DNA from: Xanthobacteraceae bacterium
GTDB taxonomy: Bacteria; Pseudomonadota; Alphaproteobacteria; Rhizobiales; Xanthobacteraceae
Reading direction: 5' to 3'
Assembly: GCA_019746355.1 (NCBI GenBank)
Contig: JAIESC010000001.1
Coordinates: 62,001-126,000 of the forward strand
DNA: 64,000 nt
The notes beneath the pieces are model-generated. The model was not told the origin of the DNA and searched no databases. It saw only the letters and a program-made list of their open reading frames with translations. Shown here one piece after another: positions 58,367 through 64,000 of the stretch; position 1 is the stretch's first letter; each line of letters opens with the position of its first letter. The translations under genes were made by a program, and so were the position numbers.

Positions 58367-59440
58367 ATGAACGCGCCAACCACCGCGCCGGGAGCCGCCG
58401 CCAAAACGGCGTTCAACGAACTGGTGTTCTCGGGAGTGCAGCCGACCGGTAACCTGCACCTCGGCAACTATCTCGGCGCCATCGTCAGGTTCGTCGAGCT
58501 GCAAAGCCGCTACAACTGCATCTATTGCGTGGTCGACATGCACGCCATCACCGTGTGGCAGGACCCGCAGGAGCTGACCCGGGCGATCCGCGAGGTGACC
58601 GCGGCGTTCATCGCCTGCGGCATCGATCCGAACAAGCACATCGTGTTCAACCAGAGCCAGGTCGCCGAGCACGCCGAGCTCGCCTGGGTGTTCAACTGCG
58701 TGGCGCGCCTGGGCTGGCTCAACCGCATGACCCAGTTCAAGGAGAAGGCCGGCAAGGACCGTGAGAACGCGTCGGTCGGGCTCTACGCCTATCCGAGCCT
58801 GATGGCCGCCGACATCCTGGTCTATCGCGCGACGCACGTGCCGGTGGGCGAGGACCAGAAGCAGCATCTGGAGCTCGCCCGCGACATCGCGCAGAAGTTC
58901 AACAACGATTACGCGGCGTCGATCGCCGCGCGCGGCTTCGGCGACGCGTTCTTTCCCTTGCCCGAGCCGCTCATCCAGGGACCGGCGACGCGGGTGATGT
59001 CGCTGCGCGACGGCACGAAGAAGATGTCGAAGTCGGAGCCGTCCGACCAGTCGCGCATCAACCTCACCGACGACGCCGACGCGATCGCGCTGAAGATCCG
59101 CCGCGCCAAGACCGACCCGGAGCCGCTGCCCACCGAGGAGAAGGCGCTCGACGCGCGGCCCGAGGCCGACAATCTCGTCGGCATCTACGCGGCGCTCGCG
59201 AACAAGACCAAGGCCGAGGTGCTGAAGGAATTCGGCGGCGCGCAGTTCTCGACCTTCAAGCCGGCGCTGGCCGATCTCCTCGTGGCGAAGCTTTCGCCGG
59301 TCACCGCCGAGATGCGGCGGCTCATGGCCGACACCGGCTATATCGATCAGGTGCTCGCCGATGGCTCCGCCCGCGCGCAGGCACTTGCCGCCGAAACCAT
59401 GAAGGCAGTCAAGGACATCGTCGGCTTCGTGCGGCGGTAG
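58367..59440 (+). CDS. trpS: Tryptophan-tRNA ligase
   Basis: A 357-residue class I aminoacyl-tRNA synthetase that charges tRNA-Trp. The HIGH motif appears as NLHLGNYLG (HLGN at residues 31-34) and KMSKS is at 219-223 in [26 protein letters not shown] and [16 protein letters not shown] are typical. Start [13 protein letters not shown] at 58367; the frame is open from 58328. It begins the conserved block trpS, stress protein, NifU-like, tsaB, rimI, fur. Confidence 0.97.
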   Translation: MNAPTTAPGAAAKTAFNELVFSGVQPTGNLHLGNYLGAIVRFVELQSRYNCIYCVVDMHAITVWQDPQELTRAIREVTAAFIACGIDPNKHIVFNQSQVAEHAELAWVFNCVARLGWLNRMTQFKEKAGKDRENASVGLYAYPSLMAADILVYRATHVPVGEDQKQHLELARDIAQKFNNDYAASIAARGFGDAFFPLPEPLIQGPATRVMSLRDGTKKMSKSEPSDQSRINLTDDADAIALKIRRAKTDPEPLPTEEKALDARPEADNLVGIYAALANKTKAEVLKEFGGAQFSTFKPALADLLVAKLSPVTAEMRRLMADTGYIDQVLADGSARAQALAAETMKAVKDIVGFVRR

Positions 59441-59546
59441 AAGAATATTGCTCGGCAAAATTTCGCAGGCCGGCGCGCCTTGTGCCGCGGGCGAGCGCCG
59501 TGGCACCATTGCGCGGGGCATGCGGATTGGCGAGGCGGACGCTTAA

Positions 59547-60047
59547 ATGACAACGACGCGGCGGCGGCAAAGCTATGAAGCCGGCCACAAGCCCAAATGG
59601 CTGGTCGTCATCGACGACACGCCGGAATGCGATCGCGCGGTTTATTTCGCCGCGCGGCGCGCCGCGCGCGTGGGCGCAGGCCTCTTGATGCTGCGCGTGA
59701 TCGAAACCCATGACCGAAACCAGCAATGGCTGGGTGTGGCCGACATCATGCGGGCGGAGGCGCACGAGGAGGCCAACGCCGCGCTCAACAAGTATTCAAC
59801 GCGAGCCAACGGCGTTGCCGGCGTGACCGCGGAGCGCGCGATCCGCGAAGGCAACACCGCCGACGAGATCCTCAAGCTGATCGAGGAGGACGAGGACATC
59901 GCGATCCTGGTTCTGGCCGCGGGAACCAGCAAGGAAGGTCCCGGCCCGCTGGTCGCAAGCTTCGCCTCGTCTGCCGGCGACTATCCGATCCCGGTGGCCA
60001 TTGTGCCGGGGCATCTCACCGACGACGAGATCGACGCGCTGACCTAG
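59547..60047 (+). CDS. Universal stress protein family protein
   Basis: A 166-residue UspA-domain protein. The fold starts KPKWLVVIDDTPECDRAVYF and continues with GAGLLMLRVIETHDRNQQWL and DIAILVLAAGTSKEGPGPLV; the C-terminal PIPVAIVPGHLTDDEI closes the domain. The usual ATP-binding glycine loop (GxxGxGxxxxS) is not well conserved (GTSKEGPGPLVAS). Cytoplasmic; its position after trpS is shared with related rhizobia. Confidence 0.88.
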   Translation: MTTTRRRQSYEAGHKPKWLVVIDDTPECDRAVYFAARRAARVGAGLLMLRVIETHDRNQQWLGVADIMRAEAHEEANAALNKYSTRANGVAGVTAERAIREGNTADEILKLIEEDEDIAILVLAAGTSKEGPGPLVASFASSAGDYPIPVAIVPGHLTDDEIDALT

Positions 60048-60185
60048 CCGCCATTTCAAGGGGGCGACGGCGTTTTTCGCCCTGGCGTAGCCGCGGTTGA
60101 CCCGTTTGGGCGCAATCGCCACTTATCTGCTATGATGCGCGCGCCGCCCGGGCCTTGAACCCGCTGGCAGGCCAAGGAGAAACCG

Positions 60186-60743
60186 ATGTTCATCCAGACT
60201 GAAGCCACGCCGAATCCGGCGACCCTGAAGTTCCTGCCCGGCCGGGCGGTTCTCGAGACCGGCACGATGGATCTGCGCGATACGGCCGACGCCGCGAAGT
60301 CGCCGCTCGCCGAGCGGCTGTTCGCCATCAAGGGCGTCAACGGCGTGTTCTACGGCTCTGACTTCATCACCGTCAGCAAGGCCGAAGGCGAGTGGGCACA
60401 GCTCAAGCCGGCCATTCTCGGCGCCATCATGGAGCACTTCATGTCCGGCGCGCCGCTGCTCAGGGACGGCGAGACCGGGGGCGCGGCCGACGACGAGTTC
60501 TTCGAGGCGGCCGACGAGGAGATCGTCACCACCATCAAGGACCTCCTGGAGACACGGGTGCGGCCGGCGGTAGCCAATGACGGCGGCGACATCACCTTCA
60601 AGGGCTTCAAGGAAGGCGTCGTCTATCTGCACATGAAGGGCGCGTGCTCGGGCTGCCCGTCGTCGACCGCGACGCTGCGGCACGGCATCCAGAATTTGCT
60701 CAAGCACTACGTGCCGGAGGTGGTGGAAGTCCGGCCGGTGTAG
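60186..60743 (+). CDS. NifU-like Fe-S scaffold protein (Nfu)
   Basis: A 185-residue protein with the Nfu N-terminal domain (MFIQTEATPNPATLKFLPGR) and a C-terminal NifU domain. The cluster-binding CxxC is Cys154 and Cys157 in KGACSGCPSSTATLRHG, within the context VRPAVANDGGDITFKGF. It assembles or transfers Fe-S clusters. It is the mitochondrial NFU1-type architecture, usual in alphaproteobacteria. Confidence 0.95.
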   Translation: MFIQTEATPNPATLKFLPGRAVLETGTMDLRDTADAAKSPLAERLFAIKGVNGVFYGSDFITVSKAEGEWAQLKPAILGAIMEHFMSGAPLLRDGETGGAADDEFFEAADEEIVTTIKDLLETRVRPAVANDGGDITFKGFKEGVVYLHMKGACSGCPSSTATLRHGIQNLLKHYVPEVVEVRPV

Positions 60744-60788
60744 TTGTCGCCCGCAGAGCTAAGTTGATAAAAAGACGGCCGTATGGCC

Positions 60789-60871
60789 CTGGGTCCCCGC
60801 TTCCGCGGGGACGAACGGTTGAGAGGGCACAGACTTTCTCCACGTTCGTCCCCGCGGAAGCGGGGACCCAG
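60789..60871. repeat. Perfect 29-base inverted repeat between nfu and tsaB
   Basis: Positions 60789-60817 and 60843-60871 are exact reverse complements over 29 bases, separated by 25 bases. Each arm contains its own hairpin CCCCGC-TTCC-GCGGGG. Copies of this motif are familiar as dispersed repeats in Bradyrhizobium-type genomes (from memory). RNA from this region would fold strongly and may end nfu transcription. Confidence 0.9.
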
Positions 60872-60927
60872 TCCTTCCAGTAATGTCAGGACAACGGTCG
60901 AGCTGGCATCGGCAAACAAATTTCTCC

Positions 60928-61611
60928 ATGCGCATCCTCGCCATCGACACCGCCCTCGAAGCCTGCTCTGCCGCCGTGATCGACACCGAGCACGGCAAGG
61001 TGGCGGCCGAGTCGCTGCCGATTGAGCGGGGACACGCCGAGGCGCTGATGCCGCTGCTCGCCCGCGTCATGCGGAACGCCGACATGCCCTACTCCGCGCT
61101 CGACCGGATCGGCGTGACCGCCGGGCCCGGCAGCTTCACCGGCCTGCGCGTCGGCATTTCCGCGGCGCGCGGCATTGCGCTTGCCGCCGGCAAGCCGGCG
61201 TTCGGGCTGACGACGCTCGCGGCCTTCGCCGCGCCGCACATCGCCGCCGACGAAAGCGCCGGCGTCACGGTCGCGATCGACGCGCGGCATCAGCACGTCT
61301 ACCTGCAGGTGTTCGGGCCGGGCGGCCGCAGCATCATCGCGCCGCGCATCGCTGCGGTGGAGGATGCGGTGCGCATGGCGCGCACGCATGTGGCGATCAA
61401 TCTCGTCGGCACGGGCGCTGCGATGCTCGCCGCGGCCTGGCCGCCGCGCGAGAAGCCGCCGGTGATCGTCGACGAGCGGCGCGCGCCCGACATCGTCTGG
61501 GTCGGCCGGCTCACGGTCGCCGCCAACGAGAGCGCGAGCCCGCCGAAGCCGCTTTACCTCCGCGCGCCCGACGCGCAGCCGCAAGCCGCCGCGAGACTTC
61601 CGCGCCGATGA
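60928..61611 (+). CDS. tsaB: tRNA threonylcarbamoyladenosine biosynthesis protein TsaB
   Basis: A 227-residue member of the ASKHA fold that partners TsaD and TsaE in making t6A37 of ANN-decoding tRNAs. It starts MRILAIDTALEACSAAVIDT and carries the TsaB signature TAGPGSFTGLRVGISAARGI. The ATG at 60928 is preferred; the frame reaches back to 60883 into the repeat-flanking sequence. Its stop overlaps the start of rimI (ATGA), so the two are translationally coupled. Confidence 0.93.
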   Translation: MRILAIDTALEACSAAVIDTEHGKVAAESLPIERGHAEALMPLLARVMRNADMPYSALDRIGVTAGPGSFTGLRVGISAARGIALAAGKPAFGLTTLAAFAAPHIAADESAGVTVAIDARHQHVYLQVFGPGGRSIIAPRIAAVEDAVRMARTHVAINLVGTGAAMLAAAWPPREKPPVIVDERRAPDIVWVGRLTVAANESASPPKPLYLRAPDAQPQAAARLPRR

Positions 61612-62093
61612 TCGGCTTCCTGCAACGGCTGTTCGTCCGCGGCGAGCCTGTGCTGTCGGAAGCGACCATCCGCGACGCAGCGGCGATCGCGGCGCTGCAC
61701 GGCGCGTCGTTCCGGCGCGGCTGGAGCGACGGCGAGATCGAGCGGCTCCTGATCGAGCGCAACACCGTCTGCCACCGCGCGACCGCGGGGCGCGCGCTCT
61801 GCGGCTTCATCCTGTCGCGGCTGGCCGCAGGCGAAGCGGAAATCCTGTCCGTGGCGGTGACCGGAGCGCGGCGCAGCCGGGGGCTCGCACGCGCGCTGCT
61901 GAACCTGCACCTGCGGCGGCTCGCAGGCCTCGGCGCCACCGCGGTGTTTCTGGAGGTCGATGAGGACAACGAGCCGGCGCGACGGCTCTACAATCGGGCG
62001 GGTTTTCGCGAGGTCGGCCGCCGGCCGGGCTATTATAAAAAGGATTCCGGGGCGCCCGCCACCGCTCTGGTTCTTCGCCGCGATCTCGTTTGA
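61608..62093 (+). CDS. rimI: Ribosomal-protein-alanine N-acetyltransferase RimI-like (GNAT)
   Basis: A 161-residue GNAT acetyltransferase. The acetyl-CoA site is ILSVAVTGARRSRGLARALL and the C-terminal motif FLEVDEDNEPARRLYNRAGF is the RimI signature, with EVGRRPGYYK following. It starts at the ATGA overlap with tsaB, an arrangement common to both genes across proteobacteria. Likely acetylates the N terminus of ribosomal protein S18. Confidence 0.92.
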   Translation: MIGFLQRLFVRGEPVLSEATIRDAAAIAALHGASFRRGWSDGEIERLLIERNTVCHRATAGRALCGFILSRLAAGEAEILSVAVTGARRSRGLARALLNLHLRRLAGLGATAVFLEVDEDNEPARRLYNRAGFREVGRRPGYYKKDSGAPATALVLRRDLV

Positions 62094-62167
62094 TTGATTA
62101 AAGCCACTGTCTGTCGCAATAGACGGCTCAAAGCCTCAGTCTTATGATTGGGTTTCAAGAGGAACTT

Positions 62168-62599
62168 GTGAGCACCGCAAAGACCAATATCGAGGCCCTG
62201 TGCGCGTCCAAGGGCATGCGGATGACCGAGCAGCGCCGCGTCATCGCCCGCGTGCTCGCCGACTCCGCCGACCATCCCGACGTCGAGGAGCTCTACAGGC
62301 GCTGCGCCGAGATCGACAAGAACATCTCCATCTCGACCGTCTATCGAACCGTCAAGCTGTTCGAGGATTCCGGCATCATCGAGCGCCATGACTTCCGCGA
62401 GGGCCGAGCGCGCTACGAGCAGATTCCCGAATCGCATCACGACCACCTGATCAACCTGCGCACCGGGCAGGTGATCGAGTTCCAGTCCGAGGAAATCGAG
62501 AAGCTCCAGGCCGAGGTGGCGCGCAAACTCGGCTACAAGCTGGTGGACCACCGGCTGGAGCTTTACGCCGTGCCGCTCGACGACAAGCCCCGGCGTTAG
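62168..62599 (+). CDS. Fur-family regulator (Fur/Mur)
   Basis: A 143-residue metalloregulator. The winged helix spans GMRMTEQRRVIARVLADSAD and ISISTVYRTVKLFEDSGIIE; the metal site includes SHHDHLINLRTGQVIEF. No C-terminal CxxC pairs are present. In rhizobia the Fur orthologue (Mur) usually senses Mn2+ rather than Fe2+, so either role is possible. The GTG at 62168 has AGAGGA just upstream and is preferred to the ATG at 62144, which has no ribosome site. Confidence 0.88.
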   Translation: MSTAKTNIEALCASKGMRMTEQRRVIARVLADSADHPDVEELYRRCAEIDKNISISTVYRTVKLFEDSGIIERHDFREGRARYEQIPESHHDHLINLRTGQVIEFQSEEIEKLQAEVARKLGYKLVDHRLELYAVPLDDKPRR

Positions 62600-62624
62600 T
62601 TGCCAAGCTCATGGTGCTGCACTT

Positions 62625-62680
62625 GTCCCGGGCGCAGCGCGTCACCCAATGCTGCGCTGGACCCGGGACCCCGGTTTTTT
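62625..62680 (+). terminator. Terminator-like repeat hairpin downstream of fur
   Basis: GTCCCGGG (62625-62632) pairs with CCCGGGAC (62662-62669), and inside it CAGCGC pairs with GCGCTG. TTTTTT follows at 62675-62680. The sequence resembles a dispersed repeat of this genome group and at the same time forms a good intrinsic terminator after the fur gene. Confidence 0.75.
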
Positions 62681-62742
62681 GCTAAGTAACCGGGCACCGC
62701 ATCTGCGGGGAAAGTCCCGAGATTAGTGAACAACCGATCAAT

Positions 62743-64000
62743 ATGAACGAACAGCTGAAATTTCCCGCCGGCACCGCGTTCGGCTCCATCGGCCATCCGA
62801 TACGCCGCAAGGAGGATGCGCGGCTGCTCACCGGCAAGGGCCGCTACACCGACGACTTCAGCCTTCCGGGCCAGACCTACGCCGCGATGGTGCGCTCGCC
62901 GCACCCGCATGCGCGGCTCGTCCGCATCGACACCGGCGCAGCGAAGGCGATGCAGGGCGTGCTGCTGGTGCTGACCGGCGCGGACTGCATCGCCGATCAG
63001 CTCAAGCCCATCCCGCACTCGCCGGTGCCCTCGACCCATTTCGACATGAAGCTCACCGCCAAGGGCGGCAAGCCGGTGTTCGCCGGACGGCACGCGCTGC
63101 TGCCGGCCGACAAGGCGCGCTACGTCGGCGAGCCGGTGGCCGTGGTGGTGGCGGAAACCCGCGCCCAGGCGCTGGACGCCGCCGAAGCGGTCGCGGTCGA
63201 ATACGCGGAGCTGCCCTACACGGTGTTGACGGAGGATGCGCTCAAGCCCGGCCGCGCGCCGCTGTGGGACGAGACGCCGGACAACGTGCCGGTCGACAGC
63301 ACATTCGGCGACCAGACGAAAACCGACGCGGCGTTCGCCAAAGCCGCGCATGTGGTCAAATCGAAGTTCAACATCGCCCGCGTCACCGCGGTGACGATGG
63401 AGCTGCGCTCGTGCCTCGGTGATCACGACACGGCGACCGGGCGCACGACGCTCTACTGCGGCGGCGGCGGCGCCGTGAAGCAGAAGGCCGAGATGGCCGG
63501 CATCCTCGGCGTTCCGCCCGACAAGGTGCGCGTTCTCTCCTACGACATCGGCGGCAACTTCGGCTCGCGCAACCGCCCCTATGTCGAATACGGCCTCGTG
63601 GTGTGGGCGGCGGGCAAGCTCGGCCGGCCGGTGAAATACACCGCGACCCGCTCGGAGGCGTTCCTCACCGACTACCAGGGCCGCGACCTGCTCGTCGACA
63701 TCGCGGTAGCGTTCGACGACAAGGGCAAGATCCTGGCGATGCGCTCCGACAACGTCAGCAATGTCGGCTCGCACTGCGTGTCGCTGTCGCCGCTGTCGAA
63801 GGGCTCGGGGCTGATCACCGGCAGCTACGACATCCCTGCCGCATACCTGCGCGCCCGCGCGGTGTTCACCAACACCATGCCGACCAACGCCTATCGCAGC
63901 TCGGGCCGGCCGGAGGTGACCTTCGCGATCGAGCGGCTGATGGACATGGCCGCCGAGGAGCTCGGCATCGACCGCATCAGGCTGCGCCGCAAGAACCTGG
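62743..64000 (+). CDS. Xanthine dehydrogenase/CO dehydrogenase-type molybdenum hydroxylase large subunit, N-terminal part
   Basis: The gene starts at the ATG at 62743 and is open to the end of the window (419 codons visible, no stop). The N-terminal domain has GSIGHPIRRKEDARLLTGKG and RYTDDFSLPGQTYAAMVRSP; the molybdopterin-binding region starts with VRVLSYDIGGNFGSRNRPYV and MPTNAYRSSGRPE. This is the CoxL/XdhB family that oxidises CO, purines or aromatic N-heterocycles. The medium and small subunits and the active-site loop lie outside, so the substrate is open. Confidence 0.93.
   Translation, partial: MNEQLKFPAGTAFGSIGHPIRRKEDARLLTGKGRYTDDFSLPGQTYAAMVRSPHPHARLVRIDTGAAKAMQGVLLVLTGADCIADQLKPIPHSPVPSTHFDMKLTAKGGKPVFAGRHALLPADKARYVGEPVAVVVAETRAQALDAAEAVAVEYAELPYTVLTEDALKPGRAPLWDETPDNVPVDSTFGDQTKTDAAFAKAAHVVKSKFNIARVTAVTMELRSCLGDHDTATGRTTLYCGGGGAVKQKAEMAGILGVPPDKVRVLSYDIGGNFGSRNRPYVEYGLVVWAAGKLGRPVKYTATRSEAFLTDYQGRDLLVDIAVAFDDKGKILAMRSDNVSNVGSHCVSLSPLSKGSGLITGSYDIPAAYLRARAVFTNTMPTNAYRSSGRPEVTFAIERLMDMAAEELGIDRIRLRRKNL

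Noticed and set aside
57614..59521. 635-codon minus-strand ORF across trpS
   Set aside because: It is the antisense shadow of trpS for most of its length; only its last part contains methyltransferase fragments, which are reported as a pseudogene.
60789..60871. Possible CRISPR or attachment site
   Set aside because: There are only two arms in inverted, not direct, orientation and no spacers; it is a dispersed palindromic repeat.

Overview
The window is about 64 kb of a GC-rich (roughly two-thirds G+C by eye) alphaproteobacterial chromosome. The gene content and order point to the order Hyphomicrobiales/Rhizobiales, close to Bradyrhizobium, Rhodopseudomonas or Xanthobacteraceae. Grounds for this are rpsT-dnaA-dnaN-recF-gyrB in one block, the order trpS-universal stress protein-NifU-like-tsaB-rimI-Fur/Mur, several palindromic intergenic repeats of the kind scattered through these genomes, and clustered GANTC (CcrM) sites near the replication genes. 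I see no tRNA, rRNA, CRISPR array, IS element or prophage.

Layout. 0-9 kb: end of an AraC regulator, a frameshifted tricarboxylate-transport receptor, a lipoprotein-like alpha/beta hydrolase, a zinc-ribbon protein, an aldo/keto reductase overlapping a DUF2259 gene, a quinone-reductase-like dehydrogenase, a HigBA toxin-antitoxin pair with a candidate operator, and a PEP-mutase/isocitrate-lyase family enzyme. 8.5-16 kb: diguanylate cyclase, LVIVD-repeat protein, NhaA, MsrA, GlcG-like protein and an OmpR-type response regulator. 16-22 kb: one very large hybrid sensor kinase (eight PAS, two GAF, HisKA, ATPase, receiver, Hpt), with an array of GTATCG boxes between it and a DoxX gene. 23-30 kb: malic enzyme, Tat-exported amidohydrolase, DapA-family lyase and an FAD monooxygenase.

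30-38.5 kb is the replication block. rpsT is followed by an AT-richer 1 kb gap without consensus DnaA boxes but rich in GANTC sites, then dnaA, dnaN, recF, a small conserved-looking ORF and gyrB. 38.5-48 kb holds a Gly/Tyr-rich secreted protein and an aromatic catabolism region: a glutamine-synthetase-like ligase with a Rieske oxygenase, an IclR regulator, a three-gene pobA operon (dehydrogenase, 4-hydroxybenzoate hydroxylase, alpha/beta hydrolase) and a phenol-hydroxylase-type FAD monooxygenase.

48-58 kb is dominated by small or uncharacterised exported proteins: a metallo-beta-lactamase-fold protein with an altered motif, a membrane coiled-coil protein, a repeat protein, two 78-residue paralogues flanking a glutathione transferase, and a tandem pair of secreted peptidase-like proteins. 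Adenosine kinase and a thioesterase also lie here. A broken methyltransferase precedes the conserved trpS-to-fur block (58.3-62.6 kb). The window ends inside a molybdenum hydroxylase large-subunit gene.

Three genes show clear decay or atypical active sites: the TctC receptor (one-base shift), the methyltransferase (several shifts and loss of its cofactor loop) and the metallo-beta-lactamase-fold protein (motif Asp missing). The least explained material is the exported-protein region at 48-58 kb, the GTATCG box array at 22.2-22.35 kb and the ligase/Rieske pair at 39.5-42.4 kb.
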